A DNA stretch of 16,378 nt from Terana coerulea. Lineage: Eukaryota; Basidiomycota; Agaricomycetes; Polyporales; Phanerochaetaceae. Positions 9,706 through 16,378 of this stretch are shown in pieces. The translations under genes were made by a program, and so were the position numbers. Within the stretch, counting starts at the first letter, position 1, and each line of letters starts with the position of its first letter. The notes below the pieces were generated by a model that was given only the letters and a program-made list of their open reading frames with translations, was not told the origin of the DNA and did not search any database. The stretch spans positions 1-16,378 of the forward strand of contig JAKOGH010000931.1 of the NCBI GenBank assembly GCA_024811115.1, given 5' to 3'.

Positions 9706-10365
9706 ATGGTACGAGCTGTTTGCAGAATTACAGATGCAAGCGGCCGCCAAGATGACAACATGATCCTGTTCACGGACGGATCAATGCTGAAAGATAAGCA
9801 GACAGGTGTGCCCTCCACCGGAGCGGCGTACCGGCTACTTGATCTAAAGGGGAAGCATCATCCGGCCCCACACGACGCCGACGTCTTAGCACAGCACAAG
9901 TGGCCCTGTGGCCAGGTGACTGTATTCGACGCCGAAATGCAAGCCCTATATCGGGGCATCCTTCGCGCTGTGAAAGAGTCAGATGATGACTTCTATCAGG
10001 CTATCAAATCAGGGGAGCTGGACTACCACGCGTGGGCTAAACTCCCTGAGAATAAAGAGAAACCATACGTACCCCTCGGTATCGCGAGAGGGTTACAAAG
10101 TATGAGTCCCTTACCATATTTGTGGACAACAGGGCGGCAGGCATTGCCATCCTGAAAGCTAAAAATGACTCCAGTCAAATGGAGTCAATTGGCGCATGTA
10201 AGCGCTACGGGAATGGCTCGATCAGAGCCGGTTCCCAACTTCGCCGACTTGCAGTCGTGTGGCAACCGTCCCATTATCACATGGAACATGTCACCGACTT
10301 GCACTCCGAGGCTGATGCGGTCGACAACCTCGCTAAAGAGGGTGCCGAAATGAATCAGCCCACAT
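9706..10365 (+). pseudogene. LINE ORF2: RNase H domain, frameshifted
   Basis: RNase H degrades the RNA strand of the RNA-DNA hybrid. The four acidic positions are recognisable: D in FTDGS (codon 9775-9777), E in DAEMQAL (9934-9936), D in FVDNRAA (10125-10127) and the final D in the segment ending LAKEGAE (about 10323-10325). The first two lie in frame 1, the last two in frame 3, so a frameshift falls near 10100-10120. An RNase H after the RT supports placement in the I/Tad1-like LINE group rather than L1. Confidence 0.85.
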
Positions 10366-10519
10366 ACACGTCACAATCAGTGGCGAAGCAAAGGCTCTCC
10401 CAGCATGCTGTACTCAGCTGGAAGGCCAAGATGAAGAAATCAAGTACCGAGGAGCAATCTCCTGGTCGAGAAGGACGAGCATGCTCTCTTCTCAAACATG
10501 CCAAAGCGCCATTGGGCAC

Positions 10520-10900
10520 TGAGGAACTTCGGAACAAAACGAAGTTCTACTCTAGATTAACGCGCTTCATCACCGGCCACTTCCCTCACGGGAGTTCCGA
10601 ATGAAGCACGGAAAGTGGGAAACCGACAGTGATGGTGTGAGCAAATGGACGCCCAAACCCGGGCCGTTGTATTGCCCATGCGACACTGACCACCCAAAGT
10701 TCGAGACACGACGGCACATCCTATACGAGTGTCCGTTCTGGATCAGACTTCACAAACCTCCTCGGATTGTATCCGAGCAGGAAAGATTAGAGTTGATCGC
10801 TGCAGGGAAGCAGCTTCACTTGCAAAATAAGGAGAACCGCTTAGACATGGCGGATATCGCCATATTCCTATACCTCAATCCGTTGGTCGCGAACGTTTGA
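10520..10900 (+). pseudogene. LINE ORF2: C-terminal CxC-H-C (zinc-binding) region
   Basis: A segment ending FITGHFP (frame 3, up to 10604) resembles the conserved threshold of the ORF2 C-terminus. It is followed in frame 2 (10601-10900) by CPC (10673-10681), then ETRRHILYECPFW with H at 10715-10717 and C at 10730-10732. The pattern C-x-C-x11-H-x4-C is the zinc-knuckle-like motif found at the end of many fungal LINE ORF2 proteins. The frame closes with TGA at 10898-10900, but coding-like sequence continues in another frame. Confidence 0.75.
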
Positions 10901-11620
10901 GTGGGGCGACCTCATACAGGACGCCATTGATCGGCACGGAGACATCCGCACAGGTGTCTGGTGGCGAAACACTGACTCTTGGGACCGAGAGGATGAATTC
11001 ATCCGACAGGTAACAATTGAGCGCAAACAGCGCTTCTGGGAGTGGCGGCGTCAACGCCACGGCCCGAACGGTGGAAAGGCTACCATCAAAACCTTCGGCT
11101 GGCATGAATTTGCCACGTTCGAAGAGGGAGAGGAGCCTGGAGCAAGAATCAACAGACACCCCTCCGCTTCTATTCGGAGAAGGAGGGAAGTGTCATCCAG
11201 CATGCTGCGCGGCAGTGGGCATCTGATCACCCGGATGACCTTCTCTTCCACTTGCCTCACAAGTGGCTGCGCACAATTATATTGACGGCCGGATCAACAC
11301 GTCGTCAAAAGAAGTTCTACCTCCCCCAACACGAGTCGGAAGACAAGTGGATACAGGAGAGAGACAAGGACGAGAAATCTCGTCGTAAACACAAAGATAA
11401 TATTGAACGTGTTACACAGCCTCAGGGCGTGTACACGGACATCATGGGAAGGGAGGTTTTCTCCCACTACCTAAAGACCGGCGCTCGAAGGCGAACCGGA
11501 AAAGTACCGGGAAGGCCAAAGAGCGCAGGGATGGGAAGACCCCGGCCCGTAGCGCGACCGCTCGAGACCACCTGTACCGCTTGGCTGGGTGCAAACTCGT
11601 GTCGTGTCTGTGCAATCGAA
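10896..11620 (+). pseudogene. coding-like extension downstream of the LINE zinc motif
   Basis: From 10896 frame 3 reads a Trp- and charge-rich protein (for example DSWDREDEF, RFWEWRRQR) to about 11120. From about 11130 frame 2 continues (LRFYSEKEG, then LPHKWLR and a highly charged RDKDEKSRRKHKD stretch) to about 11475, after which frame 1 gives a Lys/Arg-rich tail (SKANRKSTGKAKERR). Biased composition across frame shifts suggests a decayed coding region of more than 200 residues, not 3'UTR. I recognise no domain. It could be the true C-terminus of ORF2 or a separate small ORF. Confidence 0.45.
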
Positions 11621-11944
11621 ATTCTCACCTTAGCTTCCATCGGGCCGGCGCGCATCTGCATTATCACTTGTGTGGCGACGTGCTTTTGCGCTTATAGCGC
11701 TGCGCGCTTTCTTGCCGAAGGCTCTGTGAACCGGGGTGACTCCTGCGGGGATCGGATGTCCGGAAACTCGGGCCGACCTACGAGCGGAAGGGGAGTAATC
11801 CTCTTACTGCGACTGAGGGAACTCGTGAAAGGCCTACCATTTTCTTAAACCGACTGAGTTGGTTCCTCCAAAGCCGCGCCCGTGCCTAGGTTTCACATGT
11901 GTAGCATAGGGCATGTTCCCTGCACTTTAAATACAATTTGGAGT

Positions 11945-11961
11945 AAAAAAAAAAAAAAAAA
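11945..11961 (+). repeat. poly(A) tail of the LINE
   Basis: An uninterrupted run of 17 As lies directly before the 3' copy of the 14-bp duplication. It marks the 3' end of the retrotransposed transcript and fixes the element's orientation as +. Confidence 0.95.
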
Positions 11962-11975
11962 GACGGCACTGAAGG
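11962..11975 (+). repeat. 3' target-site duplication of the LINE
   Basis: This is an exact 14-bp copy of 4601-4614. It starts at the first base after the poly(A) run, which is the expected product of target-primed reverse transcription. Confidence 0.92.
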
Positions 11976-11983
11976 GACTGAAG

Positions 11984-12045
11984 CGCTGAGATGGCTTCAT
12001 CAGTACCTGTCAGCACCGCTCAGCGCCAATGCAACTTTGCTGATG
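11984..12045 (-). repeat. candidate right terminal repeat of an older element split by the LINE
   Basis: Read on the minus strand from 12045, it starts CATCAGCAAA and contains GCGCTGA and ACTGATGA in the same order as the left copy at 4334-4395. Spacing between the blocks differs (a 13-nt insertion), so the repeats are well diverged or the match is partly fortuitous. Confidence 0.3.
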
Positions 12046-12050
12046 TCGTT

Positions 12051-12059
12051 AGCCGTATC
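12051..12059 (+). repeat. left target-site duplication of the inverted-repeat element
   Basis: AGCCGTATC is repeated exactly at 12767-12775, in direct orientation just outside both terminal inverted repeats. Confidence 0.8.
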
Positions 12060-12219
12060 TAGTCTGTGACTAGCCTCTCCACGACCCAATTTAGACATTG
12101 GATCAGGAGAGTCTGGTGCCCGCTTAACCGGGGGGTTTGCGTTCGTCCATTTCTCGGTGAGCGCTTAGCTCCTCGAGACTCGAGGTTCGACTCCCTGTGT
12201 CACACTATTGTAGCACATA
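12060..12219 (+). repeat. left terminal inverted repeat
   Basis: It aligns in inverted orientation with 12601-12766. The core from about 12083 to 12196 differs only around the run of Gs near 12130 and by one inserted C. It contains the Pol III B-box-like GGTTCGACTCC near 12183-12193 and a short hairpin of CCTCGAG/CTCGAGG type just before it. Confidence 0.88.
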
Positions 12220-12479
12220 CTCAGGAGATGTAATATCAATACTTGAACATTGTTTAATGATTTATAAAAAATTAATAACAATTTTCCGTGCTCGCTGGGC
12301 CTCTTAAACGGACACACAAATAAATGCGATAGAAACAGGTCCAGCAGATAGGTTATGCGGCGGAACATGCTTCTGGGGCATTGCTTACGGCCTTATCTCA
12401 CACAGTCTTGGTACGAAGGCTAACTGTGTGCATTTTGTGATATTCCATCAAGTGGAAACTATAGGACTGCTCGGGCTGG

Positions 12480-12514
12480 GCAGTGTTGCTCAGCCAACTG
12501 AGCGGTGACACTGC
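12480..12514. other. hairpin inside the MITE with a tRNA D-arm-like sequence
   Basis: GCAGTGT (12480-12486) pairs with ACACTGC (12508-12514), and GCTCAG (12488-12493) pairs with CTGAGC (12498-12503) around a CCAA loop. On the minus strand the inner part reads GCTCAGTTGGCTGAGC, which looks like a tRNA D-arm. No matching B box or acceptor stem follows, so it is not a tRNA gene. Confidence 0.5.
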
Positions 12515-12600
12515 GCCGCAAGTTATAACCGCGTCGCCCAATCTATTCCGCAAAAATTGTTAAAAATGTTAAATATACAGTCTCAGTGTGGCCATACATT

Positions 12601-12766
12601 TATGTGGTACTATAGTCAAACATAGACGGAGGGAGTCGAACCTCGAGTCTCGAGGGAGCTAAGCGCTCACCGAGAAATGGACGAACGCAAACCCCCGTTG
12701 GGCGGGCACCAGACTCTCCTGATCCAATGTCTAAATTGGGTCATTGGAGAGGCTGGTCACGAGACA
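12601..12766 (-). repeat. right terminal inverted repeat
   Basis: This is the inverted copy of 12060-12219. It carries the same GGTTCGACTCC on the minus strand. The outer ends (TGTCTCGTGAC here, TAGTCTGTGAC on the left) and the innermost 20 nt are more diverged than the core. Confidence 0.88.
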
Positions 12767-12775
12767 AGCCGTATC
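12767..12775 (+). repeat. right target-site duplication of the inverted-repeat element
   Basis: This is an exact 9-bp copy of 12051-12059. The neighbouring bases differ on both sides, so the duplication is exactly 9 bp. Confidence 0.8.
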
Positions 12776-14046
12776 CAAAAAATCCGCCCCCAGCGGGATG
12801 TGGAGCCAGCCGCGCTTACCGCCTTACGAAGCCACCAAGCGCCAGGCCAGCGTCCCGCGGCAGCAGGTCTACTCACGAGCAATAGCCCTTGAACGCACTC
12901 GGGTCGCTTTCGCAAGTTCATCTGAGTAGGTGCACTGGTCTAGAAATCTTATCCATGCCGTTTGCAGTAATTTCTTGTCAATGCCGGCGTGCATGAGTGC
13001 TGGCAAGGCCAGGCAGGCCGCTTCGCCGGCGCCCCAGGACGCCGAGAGGCGCTTGTGCTGCCCAGGTGGAGCAAGCGCCACAGCGGGCAGGGCGGGGATA
13101 TTTTTGGTACGGCTAACAATATGCAATCTGCTGTAAATCTTGGGTGAATCAATTGAAGTCGTTATTCAGTAATCAGTCCTCGAATTGACGGGTATTACTT
13201 GAATATGGCCCTAAACTCACTACTGAGTGTAAGCTTAAGTCAGATCTCAAATTTGCTAGTCTCCGTAGCTGACTAATAGACCGAGGGAGTATAGGATGAC
13301 AGTCGATCCTGATACTGGTCTCTTAGTCTGCATCAAGTCGCGAGCGGTTGTGGGGGTTCGCAATTCGTCCAAATCGGGAAATGGACGCCCGCCGCGGCAG
13401 CCAAGCTCTCAGGCTCGTGCTCGCGAGCACCGCCCCGCTCCGTCGTGACAAGTACTGAAGACTTTGTGAAGGGCGACAAAAATCAATATATGCATATACA
13501 TATTATGAAGCTCACCGTACCAGTTCTTTCACCCTGGTTCATAGCGCTCCTTTCGCTGCGCTTACCTCCAGTCACGTTACGGCCAGGCTGTTGCTTCTGA
13601 CCACCAGCTGGCAAAGGAATACCTTCTGCCCTGGTGCGACAGACTGCAAACCTGTAGATGCTGTTTTTGTGACTTGAAGCTTGTTCTCGGCACCTCCACT
13701 GACAGCTTGACTTAACCAGCAAATTAAACATATTATTTCACAGTAAATGCATGTACATAGTTTAAGACATCGCACAGAGGCTCTTGCTTATCCCTTACAA
13801 GCATATGAGTCACCAGGAATTTCGATACGCGACCAACGCGCTGTAGCGGCCCTACATACGCGTGGAGGCTGACTGCACGTGATCCATATGAGGGCGTCAA
13901 GCGAACCCACCGGGCGCTATGTCAAACTGCTCAAGACTACAAATTTGCACTATGCTCGCCAAATAAAAGCTCTGTGCTTAATGCTCATTTTGCCTGAAAT
14001 TTGAATGACAGCTCGCCAAAAAAAGCACACTGTGTTGCATTAAAGA
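12776..14046. other. intergenic, only unidentified ORF fragments
   Basis: No gene can be identified. A GC-rich minus-strand open frame (12869-13126) has coding-like third positions in its first half, starts without an ATG and runs to a TAG next to a GTGAGT donor-like site, so it may be a gene remnant. A second minus-strand fragment (13483-13775) is short and has donor-like GTAAGC near 13564. A perfect 14-bp palindrome GTGCTCGCGAGCAC lies at 13417-13430, and two imperfect 24-nt repeats beginning GCTCGCCAAA are at 13954 and 14011. Confidence 0.45.
14018..14024 (-). terminator. Pol III terminator of the tRNA gene
   Basis: A run of seven As on the + strand gives T7 on the transcribed strand, 22 nt beyond the tRNA 3' end. 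It is the first run of four or more Ts downstream of the gene. Confidence 0.6.
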
Positions 14047-14119
14047 TTCCCATTAGCCGACTTGAACGACTGACCTCGTCATTACTAGTGACGCGCTCTA
14101 CCAGCTGAGCTAAACGGGA
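14047..14119 (-). tRNA. tRNA-Thr (anticodon AGT)
   Basis: The 73-nt sequence folds into a full cloverleaf. The acceptor stem TCCCGTT pairs with AATGGGA (one G-U), and the discriminator is A. The D-stem is GCTC/GAGC with loop AGCTGGTA. The anticodon stem CGTCA/TGACG holds loop CTAGTAA with anticodon AGT at positions 34-36, which decodes ACU. The variable loop is AGGTC, and the T-arm is AGTCG-TTCAAGT-CGGCT. There is no intron, and CCA is not encoded, as expected for a nuclear eukaryotic tRNA. The anticodon loop is the same as in yeast tRNA-Thr(AGU). The first base is T rather than the more usual G, but it is paired with A. A T7 run follows 22 nt downstream. Confidence 0.93.
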
Positions 14120-14578
14120 ACGAAAATAAAGGAGCCTTGGGTGTGTATATTCTCTAAAGCCATATCAGGCACGGAAATACCTCTGCTTAGACTAAAGCTT
14201 CCAGCAGTCTTGCACGTAAGTAAAAACAGCGCACCTCCTCCTTGATAATTTCCTGGGAGCTCTCTCACAGAGTGGCAACGAGTGCACCGACATCGCACTT
14301 GGTCATCACATGTGTACAACATGAGAACCCCGACTAGTACTGTCTCAGCTACGGATAGGTTCGAAATACCGAATTTATTTCCGCAAAATTACTTGAGCTA
14401 CATGTCATTTTACGCGAGGGCATAACCGGCGCGTGGTCAAGAGCAAAGAGAATAGTAAAGAGAGCGAAGACTGTAGGAGCTAAAATACATAATTACGCAC
14501 ACAAAGCACAAAGGAAACAAACAGCCACGAAAGACCCTGTCTATCCACAACCCGATCCAGCCCGACACCCAAGCGTGC
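14120..14578. other. intergenic and 3'UTR of the ammonium transporter gene
   Basis: No gene is seen. AATAAA on the minus strand (14374-14379) lies 200 nt past the transporter stop codon and is a plausible polyadenylation signal. The tRNA promoter is internal, and nothing else in the stretch can be named. Confidence 0.5.
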
Positions 14579-16378
14579 TCACTGCTGCTCAGTCTTCTCG
14601 AGGTCGCTCGCGCTGCTCTCTTTGTCGCGGTGCGTGTGTTGCACGACCGCGGCGGACGAGTGCCGGTGCTGCGGCTCGCGGCCGCCCGTCGCGGGCAGGA
14701 TGTCGCCGTGCGAGTGCGTGTCGTCGTGGAAGACGTGGTCGTTCGCGGCGTCGATGCCGACGTAGTCGTACGCAAACTCACCCATCTCCGCGTCGTCGAC
14801 GCCCAGGATCTCCGTCTCCTCGTCGCATGTCAGCCGGCAGCCCGGGATGTAGTGCATGATCCACAGGATGATCGTCTGCGGAATACACTATGGGTTAGTG
14901 AGGAGAGTGAGACGCGGAGAGGGGGACGCACAGTCATGACGAAGGAGTAGGCGAGGCCGGACATGGAGTCCGCGACTTGGTAGCCAAGCTGGATGTAGTG
15001 GTGGTCGAGCCAGCCGCCAGGGATCACCGTGATCCCGTCGAAGCCGGCGACGCTCGCCTGCGCGAACAGGCCGGTGAGGATGTTGCCGATGACGCCGCCG
15101 ATAGCGTGCGACGCAAAGATCTACCGGGCGCGATAAGTCGTGAGCGGGCGGCCGCGAAAAGGAGATGTGAGCATACGCACATCGAGACAATCATCGTAGT
15201 GGAGGAGGAACTTGAGCTGCGTGGCGAAGTTGCACAGCGTGCCTGCCATGAAGCCGAACAGGACTGCGGCCGCTGTATGATATCAATGGAGTTAACATCA
15301 CGGGAACCGCGTAGATGTGAGAGAAAACTGACGAGAACCGACGAAACCTGAGCCGGGGGTAATGGCGACCAAACCAGAGATGGCACCTGAGCAGAAGCCG
15401 ACCGCGGACCACTTGCGCTCCAGGCGATAGTCCTAGGTTATGTCGCTCTGGATCAGCACACACGCCGGAGCCACGCGGAAACAGGGCGCACGTACCCAGA
15501 ACATCCAGGTCAGGCCACCGACGGACGCCGCGAGGTTGGTGACGATGCACGCCTGCACGGCGCGCAAGTTCGCGGAGAGCGCGGAGCCGCCGTTGAACCC
15601 GAACCAGCCGAACCAGAGGAAGACGGTGCCGAGGACAACGTAGGTCGTGTTGTGGGGCTTGTAGGCAAGGCGCTCGGTGCCGTACCCGCGCCGCTTGCCA
15701 AGGTAGATGGAGATGGCGAGCGCGGCGGTGCCGGACGAGATGTGGACGGGGTTTCCACCGGCAAAGTCGAGGCCGCCGAGGACAAAGGACCAGCCGTTGG
15801 AGTTCCACGTCCAGCAGGCAATTGGGTCGTAGACGATGGTGGACCAAATGAAGGTGAAGAGGATGGTGGGGCCGAGGCGAGCGCGTTCGGCGACGGCACC
15901 CAGAGCCAGCATCGGGGTGATGGCGGCGAACATCAGCTGGAAGACGCAGAACGCGATGGAGGGAATGCGGGTGCTGCCAATAGAAGGCTTCTCGAGCACA
16001 CCCTTGAGACCAAAGTAGCCTACACTTCTTGGTTAGTCGATGGCTGGGTCGTCGTGCGCTGAACACTTACGCAGGTCACCGATGTATGCGCTGCCGGTCT
16101 CGCTGAAGGCAAGCGAGAAACCCCAGAAGAACCACTACAGAATGTATGTCAGAGAAATACGCAGCTTAGGCAAAAGTGACTCACCTGGAATGAGACGACG
16201 GCGAGGACCATCATGGAGAGCCATATCATAGACAGTGCGTTCTTCCGCCTGAGCAGACCTGAATAGAAGAAACCGACACCCGGAATCATGATCCACACGA
16301 GAGCGGTGGATGCAAGGACCCAGGCAATGTCGCCGAGGTTGTAGACGACATTGGCCTGAGCGTCGGGTCGTACCACAC
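14579..16378 (-). CDS. ammonium transporter (AMT/MEP/Rh family), 5' end outside the window
   Basis: Seven exons on the minus strand (16378-16185, 16134-16071, 16019-15496, 15432-15333, 15272-15181, 15120-14932 and 14875-14579) encode 485 residues to the TGA; the start codon, perhaps 20-30 residues upstream, is missing. Introns are 50-63 nt; the fourth uses the donor GTCAGT and is required to give the conserved GSPAAVLFGF join. The protein would be a plasma-membrane trimer carrying ammonium through an 11-helix pore. Signatures are IMIPGVGFFYSGLLRRK in the first helix, the DPIACWTWNSNGW segment and DFAGGNPVH. Both pore histidines are present, H178 (PVHISSG) and H329 (FASHAIGG), 151 residues apart (numbered from the first residue in the window). 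Yeast Mep2 keeps both; Mep1 and Mep3 replace the first with Glu, so this is Mep2-like by that criterion. The cytosolic tail keeps ILGVDDAEMGEFAYDYV and ends in a His-rich, acidic stretch. Confidence 0.95.

Larger units (their letters stand above)
4615..11961 (+). mobile_element. non-LTR (LINE) retrotransposon, APE-RT-RNase H type, degenerate copy
   Basis: About 7347 bp lie between a perfect 14-bp target-site duplication and end in 17 As. In order the element has a structured GC-rich 5' leader, an unrecognisable putative ORF1 region, an APE-like endonuclease (6262-7030), a linker and reverse transcriptase (7265-9372), an RNase H (9706-10365), a CxC-H-C motif (10673-10732), a further coding-like stretch and a 3'UTR with poly(A). 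The domain order fits the Tad1/I-like fungal LINEs; the basidiomycete Deceiver and Inkcap groups are likely relatives, though the clade cannot be fixed by eye. The reading frame changes at least ten times, with added stops, so no intact protein is encoded. The length and the duplication at the 5' edge argue that the copy is not 5' truncated, or only slightly. Confidence 0.93.
12060..12766. mobile_element. 707-bp non-autonomous TIR element (MITE), probably Mutator-like
   Basis: The element has long terminal inverted repeats (12060-12219 and 12601-12766) around an AT-richer 381-bp interior and is bounded by a perfect 9-bp direct repeat. Target duplications of 9 bp and long TIRs are characteristic of Mutator-like elements; hAT or KDZ elements would usually leave 8 bp. 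No transposase is encoded, so it would need an enzyme supplied from elsewhere. The TIR core includes blocks of 41, 37 and 24 identical bases, which suggests moderate age. The interior holds a strong hairpin (12480-12514). Family assignment is inference from the duplication length and TIR length. Confidence 0.82.

Noticed and set aside
11442..11848. Separate protein-coding gene near the LINE 3' end
   Set aside because: The 198-codon frame starts at a non-ATG codon, lies inside the LINE before its poly(A), and its second half is of random-looking composition.
4615..11961. LTR retrotransposon or retrovirus-like element
   Set aside because: There are no long terminal repeats, protease or integrase. 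A poly(A) tail, target duplication and APE endonuclease identify a non-LTR element.
12165..12200. tRNA gene suggested by the B-box-like sequence
   Set aside because: No A box, acceptor stem or anticodon arm fits at the required spacing, and the sequence is part of a repeated inverted arm.
12869..13126. Short GC-rich gene on the - strand
   Set aside because: Coding-like composition covers only part of the frame, there is no ATG start and no recognisable family, so it was kept only as a note in the intergenic entry.
13417..13430. 14-bp palindrome as an operator or transposon end
   Set aside because: It is a single copy with no neighbouring gene or repeat to give it a role.
14579..14859. Arg/Ser-rich open frames opposite and beside the ammonium transporter tail
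   Set aside because: They are shadows of the GC-rich transporter exon; codon use and homology support only the minus-strand frame.

Overview
The window looks like nuclear DNA of a basidiomycete fungus, probably an Agaricomycete. Protein-coding genes are split by many short introns (50-69 nt, GT-AG, CTNAY-like branch points), coding third positions are GC-rich, and the retrotransposon has a fungal-type endonuclease-RT-RNase H layout. No prokaryotic gene organisation is seen.

Layout. (1) 1-3680: two paralogous extended short-chain dehydrogenase/reductase (SDR) genes of the dihydroflavonol reductase / GRE2-like aldehyde-ketone reductase family, arranged tail to tail (916-2138 on +, 2323-3516 on -). 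All three coding introns lie at equivalent positions and phases. Both genes have a TATA box about 165 nt upstream of the ATG and a probable 5'UTR intron ending 33-39 nt before the ATG. (2) 3680-4600: gene-free DNA with degenerate short repeats. (3) 4601-11975: a full-length-looking non-LTR (LINE) retrotransposon of about 7.35 kb on the + strand, delimited by a perfect 14-bp target-site duplication and a 17-A tail. Its APE-type endonuclease, reverse transcriptase, RNase H and C-terminal CxC-H-C region are all recognisable but broken by at least ten frame changes or stops. (4) 12051-12775: a 707-bp non-autonomous inverted-repeat element with about 160-bp terminal inverted repeats and a perfect 9-bp target-site duplication, which suggests a Mutator-like MITE. 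(5) 12776-14046: gene-poor DNA with only unidentified ORF fragments. (6) 14047-14119: a tRNA-Thr(AGT) gene on the - strand. (7) 14579 to the window end: the 3' seven exons of an ammonium transporter (AMT/MEP/Rh family) on the - strand. It keeps both pore histidines, and its N-terminus lies outside the window.

The host genes at the two ends are intact. The 8-9 kb between them is a transposon-accumulating island: the LINE sits in sequence that may itself be an older inverted-repeat element, and the MITE lies about 85 bp beyond the LINE's 3' duplication. I found no convincing new multi-gene system. The least explained items are the structured LINE 5' leader, the extra coding-like region after the LINE's zinc-binding motif, and the MITE whose repeats each carry a Pol III B-box-like sequence.
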